A stretch of 64,000 bases of DNA from Mycobacterium sp. ENV421 (GTDB lineage Bacteria; Actinomycetota; Actinomycetes; Mycobacteriales; Mycobacteriaceae), in the NCBI RefSeq assembly GCF_002887815.1, contig NZ_PDHO01000020.1, positions 1 through 64,000 of the forward strand. The letters are read 5' to 3'. The notes under the pieces are model-generated. The model was not told where the DNA came from. It saw only the letters and a program-made list of their open reading frames with translations, and made no database searches. This document shows, one piece after another, positions 26,270 through 35,550 of this stretch. Numbering within the stretch: position 1 is the stretch's first letter; the number at the start of each line of letters is the position of its first letter. Both the position numbers and the translations under genes were made by a program.

Positions 26270-27418
26270 TCAGCGAGATCCCATGTAGGCCCGCGCGACC
26301 CGGGTGACAAACTGGTAGACGCCGTCCTCGTCGGGTGCCAGCGGGCCCGGCTTTGCGTGCGGCGAACTCAGCCCGCGCTGCACCGACTCGCATGCCGCCC
26401 AGTCCTGCCGGTTGGTCAGGTCCCAGAAGTCCACCGCGTACGACGGGTCGAAACCGGGCTTGTCCAATGCTTCTTTGGGGAAGGCCCACGCGCATTCCAC
26501 ATGGGTGCGGTCGACGGCCAGTGGTGTCATCAGGTGGGTCATCACATAGTCGGGGTGCAGGCTCACCAGCAGGTTGGGGAACCCGACCAGATACATCACC
26601 GTGCGCAGCTCGTGGTCGGACAGGCCCTTGATCGCCACGCCGCCGCTTCGCCCGTTCAGCGACATCGTCTCGGCCTCGTCGATCATGCCCATCCAGCCGC
26701 CCATCCAGTCGCCGGGCAGGTCGATGTTCTCGCCGCTGGTCGGTGGGCTGATCTTGGACAGCTCGGGGTGAATCGTCGAGCAGTGGTAGCACTCCTGGTA
26801 GTTCTCGACGATCACCTTCCAGTTGGTCTCCAACTCGTAGGAGTGCCGCGCGACGACCGTCAGATCCTCGGTCCGGTAGGGGCCGACGACCTCTTCCAGT
26901 CCCGCGATGTGGAGAGCGAAATCGCCGTCGCTGCCGCTGGGATCGACGAAGAGGTAACCGTGCCAGTCCACCAACGCCAGTTCGGTCAAACCGAATTCGA
27001 CCGGGTCGGGGCCGCCGACGCCGTCGAAGGCCGGCGCATTGCGCAGCTCGCCGTTCAGCTTGTACGACCACGAGTGGTAGGGGCAGATGATGCCGCGCCG
27101 CTTGGCGCTCGCACCGCAGGCAAGCAGTTCGTGACCGCGGTGGCGGCATACGTTGGCGAACGCACGCACCCGGCCGTCTTCGCCGCGCACCAACAGAATT
27201 CCGTCCGAACCAGAGCCGACCGCCTTCTGGGCGCCGACACCATCCAGATCGCCGGCATGGCCCACGCAATGCCAGCCGCCGAAGATGTTGTGCTTCTCCC
27301 ACTCGAAGACTGCCCTGTCGACGTAGGCCTCGCGCGGCAACATCCGCGACTGGCCGAACGGGGCGAGCGCGGCTGCAAGGCCATCGGCAGGCACCGGCGC
27401 CGGAGTCTGTTTGAACAT
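26270..27418 (-). CDS. Rieske non-heme iron oxygenase alpha subunit, quaternary-amine (CntA/GbcA) type
   Basis: A 382-residue oxygenase. The Rieske cluster ligands are Cys91/His93 in CRHRGH and Cys112/His115 in CPYH. The mononuclear iron ligands are His212 and His217 in NYQECYHCSTIHPE, and the residue three before the first His, usually Asp, is Glu209. A Glu at this bridging position is known for carnitine monooxygenase CntA and its betaine-oxidising relatives, so a trimethylammonium or similar amine is a better guess than an aromatic ring. It follows potC by 48 nt and is probably the last gene of the potD-potB-potC operon. No reductase subunit is present nearby. Confidence 0.84.
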   Translation of the reverse strand: MFKQTPAPVPADGLAAALAPFGQSRMLPREAYVDRAVFEWEKHNIFGGWHCVGHAGDLDGVGAQKAVGSGSDGILLVRGEDGRVRAFANVCRHRGHELLACGASAKRRGIICPYHSWSYKLNGELRNAPAFDGVGGPDPVEFGLTELALVDWHGYLFVDPSGSDGDFALHIAGLEEVVGPYRTEDLTVVARHSYELETNWKVIVENYQECYHCSTIHPELSKISPPTSGENIDLPGDWMGGWMGMIDEAETMSLNGRSGGVAIKGLSDHELRTVMYLVGFPNLLVSLHPDYVMTHLMTPLAVDRTHVECAWAFPKEALDKPGFDPSYAVDFWDLTNRQDWAACESVQRGLSSPHAKPGPLAPDEDGVYQFVTRVARAYMGSR

Positions 27419-27466
27419 ACAGTCAGACTAGTCCGGCGACCGGCGCAGGTCCAGAGATGGCATGGC

Positions 27467-28345
27467 TCAGGCCTCCCCGGCGAACGCGGCGATACCGCCG
27501 CCCGCGGTGTCGTCGCCGCGGGTCAGTCGGCGGTACACCAGGTATCCCACGGTCACCGCTATCAGCGCCGCGACCAGCAACAGAGTCGCCAGTGCGTTGA
27601 GCGCCGGGGTCGGTGCGGCGCGGGCAGTGTTGTAGATCTTCACCGAAACCGGTTCGGTGGCCGAGTTTCCGGAAAGATAGCGCACCAGCACGAAGTCGTC
27701 GATGACATCGGCGAACACCAGAACCGTACTGGCGAAGATAGCCGGGAACAGCATCGGGACCGTCACCCGCCGCAGTGCCTGCATCGGGGACGCACCCAAA
27801 TCCATTGCGGCTTCTTCGTATTGGGAACCGATCGTGGCCAGCCGGGCTCGCACCAGGACCGCCGGGTAAGCGATCTGGAACGTGACCAGACCGATCACCT
27901 GCGCCGAAGTTCCCAGCCCGAACGGCAACGCCAGCGATGTCATCACGAACAGCAAAGCGACAGCGAGCAACACCTCGGGGACCACGAACGACACCAGCAT
28001 CATCAAGTTGGCGCCGGCGGGTAGTCGTCCCCGCCACCGGTCGATGCCGATGGCGAACAACACACCCAGCGGCACCGTGATCAGCGTGGTGATCACCCCG
28101 AGTTTCAACGTCTGCAACAGAGCGGTGTGTAGCGACGCATCGTGCCACACCGACTTGGTTGCGTCACCCCAGTACCAGCGAAAGGAGAAGCCCTGCCAGT
28201 TGGTTCGCGACCTGCCGTCGTTGAAGGAGAAGGCCACCGCGATCAACACCGGCAGCAGCGACCACACCAGATAGCCGGCGGTGACCGCCGTCAGGACCCA
28301 CGGCGGCCGCCACGGGTCGCGCCACCACGCCAGCGGGCCTCTCAT
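27467..28345 (-). CDS. potC: ABC transporter permease, PotC type
   Basis: A 292-residue inner-membrane permease of the spermidine/putrescine family with six predicted helices. The ATPase-contacting EAA loop reads EEAAMDLGASPMQALRRVTVP. It starts at an ATG whose first bases overlap the potB stop by 4 nt. It pairs with PotB to form the channel. The substrate could be a polyamine or another small cation, since this family also takes up other compounds. Operon order is potD, potB, potC, then the Rieske oxygenase. Confidence 0.87.
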   Translation of the reverse strand: MRGPLAWWRDPWRPPWVLTAVTAGYLVWSLLPVLIAVAFSFNDGRSRTNWQGFSFRWYWGDATKSVWHDASLHTALLQTLKLGVITTLITVPLGVLFAIGIDRWRGRLPAGANLMMLVSFVVPEVLLAVALLFVMTSLALPFGLGTSAQVIGLVTFQIAYPAVLVRARLATIGSQYEEAAMDLGASPMQALRRVTVPMLFPAIFASTVLVFADVIDDFVLVRYLSGNSATEPVSVKIYNTARAAPTPALNALATLLLVAALIAVTVGYLVYRRLTRGDDTAGGGIAAFAGEA

Positions 28346-29277
28346 GAGGACACCTCGTCGCCGCGGGAGGTCACCCGCACGTAGTAGAACATCGGCACCA
28401 CGGTCACGATCAGCACCAGCATCACGAACGCACCAGCCTGCCCGGTCTGGCCGGGCGACTGCACGCTGTCGTTGATGAGGTTGCCGACCATCGCGGTCTT
28501 CGGGGACGCCGACAGCATGTCGGAGGTGAAGTAGTCACCGAGCATCGGCAAGCAGGTCAGCAGCACGGCGGCCACGATCGTCGGCCGGCACATCGGCAAC
28601 GTCACCCGCCAGAACGACCCGAACCTGTTGGCGCCCAGGTCCCGTGCGGCTTCCAGAGTCGCCTGGGGCAGCCGGTCCAGGCCGGCATACAGCGGCAGGA
28701 TCATGTATGGCACATAGCCGTACACCAGGCCGAGCACCACCACCACCGGCTGCCCGGTCAGCCAGTGCACGTTGACGTCGAACAGGCCGCCCAGGCTGAA
28801 CAGCCGGTTCACCATGCCGTCGTCCTGAAGCAGGTTGACCCAGGCCAGCATTCGCATCATGTAGCTGATCCAGAACGGTGCGATCAACGCGGCCAGCAGC
28901 ACCCCCGCCCACCGGCCCGACAGCCGCGCGGTGAAGTAGGCGACCGGAAACGCGATCAGCAGGCACAGGACACTGGCCAGCACGACGTACACCGCGGTGC
29001 GCACCAGCGCCGGACCGTAGACACCGTCGGCGCCGACGATGTGGGTGAGCACATACGCGAACTGAGAGGAGTCCCATTCCAACGGGTTCCACACCGGGAT
29101 GGGCGTTCGGAAGATCGGGTCGACTTGGCCGAAGACGATGGCCAGCACCACGTAGAGCGGCGCGATAAAGAACAGCGCAAGCCACAGCGTGCCGGGCATC
29201 GCCAGCAGAGGCCACAGCCGGCTGTTGCGCGTGCGCGGCACCGCGGTCAGGATCCCCCGGCCTTGAAAGCCCGCCAA
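28342..29277 (-). CDS. potB: ABC transporter permease, PotB type
   Basis: A 311-residue inner-membrane permease with six helices. The EAA loop is LEAARDLGANRFGSFWRVTLP. Residues 20-45 (LWPLLAMPGTLWLALFFIAPLYVVL) form the first helix. The start at 29277 overlaps potD by 31 nt; a GTG at 29241, 5 nt after the potD stop, is an equally plausible start that would shorten the protein by 12 residues. Its stop overlaps the potC start. Confidence 0.87.
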   Translation of the reverse strand: MAGFQGRGILTAVPRTRNSRLWPLLAMPGTLWLALFFIAPLYVVLAIVFGQVDPIFRTPIPVWNPLEWDSSQFAYVLTHIVGADGVYGPALVRTAVYVVLASVLCLLIAFPVAYFTARLSGRWAGVLLAALIAPFWISYMMRMLAWVNLLQDDGMVNRLFSLGGLFDVNVHWLTGQPVVVVLGLVYGYVPYMILPLYAGLDRLPQATLEAARDLGANRFGSFWRVTLPMCRPTIVAAVLLTCLPMLGDYFTSDMLSASPKTAMVGNLINDSVQSPGQTGQAGAFVMLVLIVTVVPMFYYVRVTSRGDEVSS

Positions 29278-30491
29278 ACGTTATGCCAGGCAGCATCATT
29301 GCTGGCGTCCAATTCCAACAGCCGGTACCCGGTATCGAAGTACTCGGGACGGACGATCGCGCTCTTCAGGTTTTCCGGGACCAGGCCCTCCGCGACAAGC
29401 GAGTCCGGGTTCAGCGACACCTGCGGCGGCTGATAGCCGATCTGCTTGAAGTTCTGCTTGGCCACCTCGGTATCGAGCATGTGGTTGAGGAACAGGTGCC
29501 CGAGCACCGGGTTCTTGCCGCCACGCAGCAGCACGATCAGATCGTTGTCCACCAGCCCCTTGCCGTCGGAGGGGAACCAGTAGCGCAGGATCTCCGGACC
29601 CGTTCCTTCCGGGAGGTAGTTGACGGCGTTGACGATGTCCCCGGACCACATCTGCGAAAGTCCGAGTTGGCCGGCGGGCAGGTCGCTGTACATCGTGACC
29701 GTGACCTTGGGTGAGGTCGCCTTCACCAGCTCGGTCAGCTGGTCGCCGAGCTTCTTCAGATCGTCGGCCGAGGAGGTGTTCACGTCGGTGATCCCCAGCT
29801 TCAGCAGCACCATCGCCATCGCGGTGTGCCAGTCGTCGATGACGGCAGTCTTGTTCTTGTAGGCCGGATCCCACAGCGACTCGTAGGGGTTCTTCAAGGC
29901 GCCGATGTCGGCGGGTACCTGGTCGGTGCGCCAGCCGATGCCGGTGGTGTACACGGTGTAGGGCACTGTGAAGCGCCACTCCTGGTCGTACCAGGGGTTG
30001 GCGAAGAACGGCCAGACGTTGGTGATGTTGCCGATATAGCTGTGGTTGAGCGGGCGGACCAGGCCGCCGTTCACCAGCCGGCTGATCTGGTCGTAGCTCG
30101 GGAAGTAGATGTCGTAGTCGACGTTGCCGCCGCGGATCTTGGTGATGGCCTCGTCGGTGTCGTTGAACGTCGACACCGCCACCTTGGTGGCGTACTTGTC
30201 CTCGAACGACTTGATCGCGTCGGGCGCGATGTAGTCGGCGTAGCTGTACAGCTGCAGCGTCGCACCCTTCTCCGGCGCCAGCCCGTCCGCGATCGGCTTG
30301 TTGTCATTCGGTATGTCCCACTTCACCGGGTTCTGCGGTGAGGCGATCTTCAGAGTGGGAGCCGAAGTTGATTGCCCCCCTTTGGAACACGCGTCGAGGA
30401 ATGCCACGAGCGCAGGAGTCCCCGCGGCCAGCAGAGCGGCCCGCTGGAGGAACTGCCGACGGTTCGGGCCGGGACCGATGGGTGCTGGCAT
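29247..30491 (-). CDS. potD: Extracellular solute-binding lipoprotein, PotD type
   Basis: A 414-residue periplasmic-type binding protein. The signal has a twin-arginine-like NRRQFLQRAALLAAG and ends in a lipobox (AFLDACSKG), so it is probably exported by Tat and lipid-anchored. The mature part follows PotD/PotF: LYSYADYIAPDAIKSFEDKY, then YDIYFPSYDQISRL and YTVYTTGIGWRTDQV. The ATG at 30491 was chosen because GGAGG lies 6 nt upstream; an ATG at 30539 abuts the operator, leaving no room for a leader. It is the first gene of the potD-potB-potC-oxygenase operon. Confidence 0.87.
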   Translation of the reverse strand: MPAPIGPGPNRRQFLQRAALLAAGTPALVAFLDACSKGGQSTSAPTLKIASPQNPVKWDIPNDNKPIADGLAPEKGATLQLYSYADYIAPDAIKSFEDKYATKVAVSTFNDTDEAITKIRGGNVDYDIYFPSYDQISRLVNGGLVRPLNHSYIGNITNVWPFFANPWYDQEWRFTVPYTVYTTGIGWRTDQVPADIGALKNPYESLWDPAYKNKTAVIDDWHTAMAMVLLKLGITDVNTSSADDLKKLGDQLTELVKATSPKVTVTMYSDLPAGQLGLSQMWSGDIVNAVNYLPEGTGPEILRYWFPSDGKGLVDNDLIVLLRGGKNPVLGHLFLNHMLDTEVAKQNFKQIGYQPPQVSLNPDSLVAEGLVPENLKSAIVRPEYFDTGYRLLELDASNDAAWHNVWRAFKAGGS

Positions 30492-30538
30492 CCGCGCCTC
30501 CGTGGTTTCGAGTCTTGATCGCTCCCTGGACTCTGACA

Positions 30539-30557
30539 TAGACTGAACGCTCAGTCA
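30539..30557. promoter_or_regulatory. TetR-type operator O1 between potD and the aminotransferase
   Basis: TAGACTGAACGCTCAGTCA, with perfect arms GACTGA and TCAGTC around ACGC. The identical 19-mer occurs at 39190-39208 and a close variant at 33872-33890. On the plus strand its left end TAGACT is a good -10 hexamer for the aminotransferase gene; on the minus strand TTGACT resembles a -35. A repressor bound here would block both divergent operons. Confidence 0.82.
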
Positions 30558-30607
30558 ATAGATGTCGGACGGCTTTTTCGCAGGTCCGCACGCTAATCGA
30601 GCGGAAG

Positions 30608-31993
30608 GTGCCCGGAGTGGCTTCGCCGACAATCGAGAGCCCGGTTCAGGATGCGGTCGACAGACTGATCGCCGACCAGGAGAAGGTGTTCCTGGCGCGC
30701 CAGCCACGCAGCACCGAAATGATCAGCCGCGCACGCGAACACCTCGCCGGCGGGGCGACGTCGAACTGGCAGATCGCCCAACCGCAGGCAGTCTGGATGA
30801 GCCATGGTGCGGGCTCCAAGGTCTACGACGTCGACGGCACCGAGTACGTCGACATGCACGGTGGCTACGGCGCTTCCATCGCCGGGCATGCGCACCCCGC
30901 GATCGTCGAAGCGGTCAGCAGGCAGGTCCGCCGCGGTACGCATTTCGCGCAGCCCACCGAGGACGCGATCTGGATCGCGACGGAGCTGGCCCGACGGTTC
31001 GATTTGCCGTTGTGGCGCTTCGCCAATTCCGGCACCGAAGCCACCATGGACGCGGTGCACCTCGCCCGCTCCGTCACCGGGCGGGACCTCATCATCAAGG
31101 TCGAAGGTTGCTACCACGGCCATCACGACTCGGTGGAGGTCTCGGTGCTCCCCGAGGCCGACCAGGTCGGTCCGCGCGAGCACCCGATCGGGGTGCCGGG
31201 CAACACGGGCATCCCGGCGGCGATCCGTGATCTGGTGGTGGTGGTTCCGTTCAACGATCCCGAGGCGGTGGCCCGGGCATTGACCGAGCACCGCGGCCAG
31301 ATCGCCGCGATGATCGTGGAACCGGTCATGATGAACGCCGGGATCATCCCACCCGATGCCGGCTATCTGGCCGCCATTCGCGACCTGCTGCACGCCGACG
31401 GCGCCCTGCTGATCTATGACGAAGTCAAGACCGGTTTCACCACCGGCCCGGGTGGGATTACGGCGACATCCGGCGTGGTTCCCGACATCATCTGTCTGGC
31501 AAAGGCTTTGGGTGGTGGCATTTCAGTCGCCGCGATCGGCGGCACTGCTGCGGTGATGTCGGCGATCGCCGACGGCCGGTACGAACAGGTCGGCACCTTC
31601 AACGGCAACCCGCTGGCGATGGCCGCCACCAGGGCCACCCTCGCAGAGGTGCTCACACCGGCGGCCTACGCCCGGATGGCGTCGCTGGCGCAGCGGCTTC
31701 GCGGCGCTCTGGAGGCGACAGTGTCCGAACACGGTTACGGTTGGCACGTGGTGACTGTCGGAGCCAAGGGTTGCGTGACGTTCAAGCGCGAGCCGGTCCA
31801 CGACTTCCGCGATTTCCTGCACATCGACGACCGATTGGGCCACCTGCACTGGCTCATGCAGCACAATGGCGGTGTGTTCCTACCACCGTGGGGCAAGGTG
31901 GAGCAATGGTTGTTGTCTGTTCAGCACGACGAAGCCGATGTCGACCGGTTCGCCGCGAACTTCGCGCGGCTGGCCGAGGCGGTGGCAGCCTGA
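30608..31993 (+). CDS. Class III PLP aminotransferase, glutamate-1-semialdehyde-mutase-like
   Basis: A 461-residue PLP enzyme. The Schiff-base lysine is Lys299 in IICLAKALGGG and the PLP-pairing Asp271 is in LIYDEVKTGF. The block ANSGTEATMDAVHLARSVTGRD is typical of the glutamate-1-semialdehyde aminomutase branch, which includes many catabolic aminotransferases. It is unlikely to be hemL, since it lies in a transport/catabolism cluster and not with heme genes. The start is GTG at 30608 (a second GTG is at 30617). It is separated from potA by 25 nt and shares its promoter. It may deaminate the imported amine. Confidence 0.87.
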   Translation: MPGVASPTIESPVQDAVDRLIADQEKVFLARQPRSTEMISRAREHLAGGATSNWQIAQPQAVWMSHGAGSKVYDVDGTEYVDMHGGYGASIAGHAHPAIVEAVSRQVRRGTHFAQPTEDAIWIATELARRFDLPLWRFANSGTEATMDAVHLARSVTGRDLIIKVEGCYHGHHDSVEVSVLPEADQVGPREHPIGVPGNTGIPAAIRDLVVVVPFNDPEAVARALTEHRGQIAAMIVEPVMMNAGIIPPDAGYLAAIRDLLHADGALLIYDEVKTGFTTGPGGITATSGVVPDIICLAKALGGGISVAAIGGTAAVMSAIADGRYEQVGTFNGNPLAMAATRATLAEVLTPAAYARMASLAQRLRGALEATVSEHGYGWHVVTVGAKGCVTFKREPVHDFRDFLHIDDRLGHLHWLMQHNGGVFLPPWGKVEQWLLSVQHDEADVDRFAANFARLAEAVAA

Positions 31994-32018
31994 CCGCCTG
32001 CTGTCGGGACGGCCGCCG

Positions 32019-33161
32019 GTGACCGGCGGCGCCATCCGGCTGCATCAGCTGGCGAAAGCATTCGACGGCGTTCCCGCCGTGACGGGGATAGACCTGGATA
32101 TCCCAGCTGGACAGTTCTATTCGCTGCTCGGGGCATCCGGGTGCGGCAAGACCACCACACTGCGGATGATCGCCGGATTCGAGAAGCCCGACTCCGGACG
32201 TATCGAACTCGACGGCCGCGACGTCGCGCAGGATCCGCCGCACAAGCGACCGGTCAACACCGTCTTCCAGACCTACGCGCTGTTCCCGTTCATGTCGGTC
32301 TGGGACAACGTGGCGTTCGGCCTGCGCTACCAGAAGGCACCCAAGCAGGACATCAAACGCCGTGTCGGTGAGGCACTCGAGCTGGTCCGGATGCACGAGT
32401 TCGCCAAACGGCGCCCCACCCAGCTGTCCGGCGGCCAGCAACAGCGCGTCGCCCTGGCCCGTGCACTGGTGCTGCAGCCCCGGGTGCTGCTGCTCGACGA
32501 GCCGCTCGGCGCGCTGGATGCCAAGCTGCGCAAGCAACTTCAGCTTGAGTTGCGAGCCGTTCAGCGCGAGGTCGAGATCACGTTCGTCTATGTGACCCAC
32601 GACCAGGACGAGGCGTTGACGATGAGTGATCAGATCGCCGTCCTGGCCGAGGGCCGCGTCGAACAGGTCGGTCCGCCGCAAGAGATCTACTCCGCGCCGG
32701 CAACCACCTATGTGGCCGGATTCCTCGGTGCGGCCAATATTTTCGACGCCGAGGTGCTGGAGAACAACAACGGTGCGGCGCTGTGCTCGGCGCTGGCGAC
32801 ACGTCTCGGCGCCGAGGTGGACGCCTCGTGCCGGCCCGGGCCTGCCGCGATCGTGATCCGGCCGGAGCGCATCGCCCTGCAGTCTGCAGAGGATCCGGTA
32901 TCGCCGGGACACAACGTGATCCGCGGTACCGTCGCCCAGGTCGTCTACCACGGCGCGTCGACCCAGGTGCACGTCGACGTCGGCGAGCCGACCGCTCTCG
33001 TCGTCGACGTCCCCAACCGGTACGGTCCAGGGTCGGCTGCCTACGACGCCGGAATGCCCATCACCTGTGTGTGTTCGACAGATGCGGTACGGGTCCTGGC
33101 CCGCAGTGCAGCGGTCGTTATCAAGGATCCGGCAGCGGATCTGGTCGCGGGCCCGGTTTAA
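32019..33161 (+). CDS. potA: ABC transporter ATPase, PotA type
   Basis: A 380-residue ATPase of the spermidine/putrescine family. Walker A is LLGASGCGKTTTLRM, the signature LSGGQQQRVALARAL, Walker B VLLLDEPLGALD and the switch His lies in VYVTHDQDEAL. The last 100 residues form a TOBE domain. The GTG at 32019 gives VTGGAIRLHQLAKAF; the open frame upstream overlaps the aminotransferase. It drives PotB/PotC, which are on the other side of operator O1. Its TAA interlocks with the TetR stop in a TTAA. Confidence 0.91.
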   Translation: MTGGAIRLHQLAKAFDGVPAVTGIDLDIPAGQFYSLLGASGCGKTTTLRMIAGFEKPDSGRIELDGRDVAQDPPHKRPVNTVFQTYALFPFMSVWDNVAFGLRYQKAPKQDIKRRVGEALELVRMHEFAKRRPTQLSGGQQQRVALARALVLQPRVLLLDEPLGALDAKLRKQLQLELRAVQREVEITFVYVTHDQDEALTMSDQIAVLAEGRVEQVGPPQEIYSAPATTYVAGFLGAANIFDAEVLENNNGAALCSALATRLGAEVDASCRPGPAAIVIRPERIALQSAEDPVSPGHNVIRGTVAQVVYHGASTQVHVDVGEPTALVVDVPNRYGPGSAAYDAGMPITCVCSTDAVRVLARSAAVVIKDPAADLVAGPV

Positions 33162-33811
33162 CGCGAGCGCCGGCCCTTGCCGGCCGCGACCAGGGTGCGC
33201 TTCTCGCGGGGCAGGTCAAGTTCCCGTTCGGCGAACCGCATCGCGATCTCGTAGGCCACCTTCGAATCGACTTCCGGATCCTCGAGTGCCACCTGGATGG
33301 ACAAGCCGTCCAGCAGAGCGGAGAACTCCAGGGCGAACATCTTCGCGTCGACGTCGGACTTCAGGTCGGCCGACTCCACGGTGTCGACGATCATCCGGCG
33401 CCAGCGGGCGTCGAGCTCCACCCGGCCTGCTTTGACTTCGTCGTGCCGGAATGCCTGCGCCCACAGATCGAACCACAGGCCCCACGCCCCGGGGATCTCG
33501 TTCTCGGCCTCGGGAACACAGGTCCACTGGATCAGCAAGGACAACCGTTCCCGAACCGACGGCACCTCGGCGAGCATCTGCTCGGCGGCTTCGTAGAACG
33601 ATTCCTCCGAGTGGCGCAGCGCGTCGACCAGTAGCCGGTCCCGGGTGCCGAAGTAGTAGATCACCAACGCCGAGCTGACCCCGGCCCGTTTGGCCACATC
33701 AGAGATTCTGGTCTCCGAGAAGCCGCGTTCGCAGATGAGCTCCGCTGCGGCACGCAACATCTGGATGCGCCTCGCCTCATTGTTCTCGGTGGCGGGTGCG
33801 GGATCTGCCAT
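33158..33811 (-). CDS. TetR-family regulator of the catabolic island, BetI-like
   Basis: A 217-residue repressor with an N-terminal helix-turn-helix (residues 12-58: RRIQMLRAAAELICERGFSETRISDVAKRAGVSSALVIYYFGTRDRLL). The C-terminal ligand domain has FYEAAEQMLAEV and GAWGLWFDLWAQAFRHDEV, like the BetI/TetR_C_6 group. It is divergent from the FAD oxidoreductase gene with operator O3 between them, so it probably represses itself and the operons at O1 and O2. The inducer is unknown and may be the substrate or a CoA ester. Confidence 0.88.
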   Translation of the reverse strand: MADPAPATENNEARRIQMLRAAAELICERGFSETRISDVAKRAGVSSALVIYYFGTRDRLLVDALRHSEESFYEAAEQMLAEVPSVRERLSLLIQWTCVPEAENEIPGAWGLWFDLWAQAFRHDEVKAGRVELDARWRRMIVDTVESADLKSDVDAKMFALEFSALLDGLSIQVALEDPEVDSKVAYEIAMRFAERELDLPREKRTLVAAGKGRRSR

Positions 33812-33871
33812 CTCGTCGTACTCCCCTCTGCGGCGCCGGTGCCGGCTCTTGTTGAAAGCCTAACACTCGAT

Positions 33872-33890
33872 TAGATTGAACAGTCAGTCA
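33872..33890. promoter_or_regulatory. TetR-type operator O3 between the regulator and the FAD oxidoreductase
   Basis: TAGATTGAACAGTCAGTCA, a variant of the 19-mer at O1 and O2 (16 of 19 identical). The TAGATT end is a -10-like hexamer for the plus-strand gene starting 38 nt downstream. Confidence 0.72.
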
Positions 33891-33927
33891 AAGAGGCCCC
33901 GCGTGGGGTGAACGGGAGTGACGCGTC

Positions 33928-35550
33928 ATGTCGAACACCTACGACGCCATCGTCATCGGCGGCGGGCACAACGGGCTGGTCTCGGCGGCCTACCTCGCGC
34001 GCTCGGGCGCCAACACCGTGGTGCTGGAATCGCGTGGCTCGCTCGGCGGCGCGGCCACCACCGAGGCGCCGTGGGAGGACGCGCCGCATCTGCGGGTCAC
34101 CCGGCTGTCCTATGTGATGAGCCTGATGCCACCGACGATCGTGCGGGATCTGAACCTGGAACGGCACGGCTACAAGGTGCACCCGATGGGCCCGTACTAC
34201 CAGGCGTTTCCGGAAGGTGGGTCGCTGACCATCTACGAGGACGACCCGGCCCGCACCTATGAGCAGCTGGCCAAGTTCTCCAAGAAGGACGCCGACACCT
34301 GGCCGAAGTGGAACGCCTGGCTCGAAGGGATCGCTGACGTCATGGGGCCACTGCTGACCCAGGTGCCGCCCAACATCGGATCGCACAAGCCGTCGGATCT
34401 CTTCGAGCTCGCCAAGCTCGGCTGGAGCCAACGCGGCATGACCACCCGGATGATGGGAGACGTCACCAGGCTGCTCACCATGAGCATCGCCGATCTGCTC
34501 GACGACTGGTTCGAATCACCGCAAATCAAAGGCGCTCTGGCCGTCAACGGTGTGATCGGCACCTGGGCCGGACCGTACGAGCCCGGCACCGCCTACGTGA
34601 TGGCGCACCACTCCATCGGCGACGTCGGTGACGGCCAGCTCGGCAGCTGGGGTTATCCGGAGGGCGGCATGGGTGCGGTGTCGGAAGCCATCGCCCGCTC
34701 GGCCCGCAGCTTCGGTGCGGAGATCCGCACCAAGGCCCGCGTCTCACGAATGCTGGTGCGGGGCGGGCGAATCGAGGGCGTGGCTCTCGAGAACGGCGAC
34801 GAGCTGCGCGCACCCCTGGTCGTCACCACGCTACACCCGAAAACTGCCTTCCTGGATCATGTTCCGCGCACCGAGCTGCCCCCGGAGTTCGTCGCCGATA
34901 TCGAACACTTCAAGACCCGAAGCGGCGTGGTGAAGATCAACCTGGCCCTGGCCGAGCTGCCGAACTTCACCGCCGATCCCAGCGACGGGCAGGCCGAGCA
35001 CCACACCGGTTCGGTCGAGATGGCGCCCACGATGGAATACATCGAGGCGGCATTCCAGGACGCTCGCGTCGGCAAACCGGCGTTGATGCCGTTCAGCGAC
35101 GGCGTCATTCCCACGACGCTGGACAAGACGCTCAATCCCGATGGCACACACATCATGTCGCTGTTCACCCAGTGGGTGCCCGCGGACTGGGCGAACGAAC
35201 CGCACACCGCGGAGCTGGATGCCTACACCGACCGCCTGATCGACCTGTATGACCAGGTGGCACCGGGCTTCAAATCCTCGATCCTGCATCGCGACATCGT
35301 CGGGCCGCATGAGATGGAACAGGAGTACGGTCTCATCGGCGGCAACATCTTCCACGGCGAGTTGTCCCTGGAGCAGCTGTTCCACATGCGACCCGCGCCC
35401 GGCTACGCCGACTACCGCACGCCGATCGCCGGGCTTTACAACGGCAGCTCCGGCACCCACGCGGGCGGTGGCGTCTGCGGTATCCCCGGCTGGCAGGCGG
35501 CACGAGCCGCTCTGGCCGACACGAAGAAGAAGCGCTTCCGCAGGCGATGA
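33928..35550 (+). CDS. FAD-dependent oxidoreductase of the phytoene-desaturase/PYROXD2 type
   Basis: A 540-residue flavoprotein. The dinucleotide motif is VIGGGHNGLVSAAYLARSGANTVVLE (residues 9-34), and the C-terminal FAD block is TPIAGLYNGSSGTHAGGGVCGIPGWQAARAAL. The family includes carotenoid desaturases and PYROXD2 homologues; because no carotenoid genes are near, it is more likely an amine or acyl oxidase/desaturase of the island. A GGGAG site precedes the ATG. It overlaps the acyl-CoA synthetase by 4 nt. Confidence 0.85.
   Translation: MSNTYDAIVIGGGHNGLVSAAYLARSGANTVVLESRGSLGGAATTEAPWEDAPHLRVTRLSYVMSLMPPTIVRDLNLERHGYKVHPMGPYYQAFPEGGSLTIYEDDPARTYEQLAKFSKKDADTWPKWNAWLEGIADVMGPLLTQVPPNIGSHKPSDLFELAKLGWSQRGMTTRMMGDVTRLLTMSIADLLDDWFESPQIKGALAVNGVIGTWAGPYEPGTAYVMAHHSIGDVGDGQLGSWGYPEGGMGAVSEAIARSARSFGAEIRTKARVSRMLVRGGRIEGVALENGDELRAPLVVTTLHPKTAFLDHVPRTELPPEFVADIEHFKTRSGVVKINLALAELPNFTADPSDGQAEHHTGSVEMAPTMEYIEAAFQDARVGKPALMPFSDGVIPTTLDKTLNPDGTHIMSLFTQWVPADWANEPHTAELDAYTDRLIDLYDQVAPGFKSSILHRDIVGPHEMEQEYGLIGGNIFHGELSLEQLFHMRPAPGYADYRTPIAGLYNGSSGTHAGGGVCGIPGWQAARAALADTKKKRFRRR

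Noticed and set aside
26045..28024. 659-codon open frame opposite the Rieske oxygenase and potC
   Set aside because: It is rich in His/Arg/Gln/Gly without any domain, lies antisense to two well-supported genes, and is the usual by-product of high-GC codon use.
30608..31993. Aminotransferase as hemL (glutamate-1-semialdehyde aminomutase)
   Set aside because: The sequence belongs to the same branch, but its neighbours and operator place it in amine catabolism rather than heme synthesis.
33928..35550. Oxidoreductase as a carotenoid phytoene desaturase
   Set aside because: There are no crtB/crtE-type genes nearby, and it is cotranscribed with an acyl-CoA synthetase under a catabolic operator.
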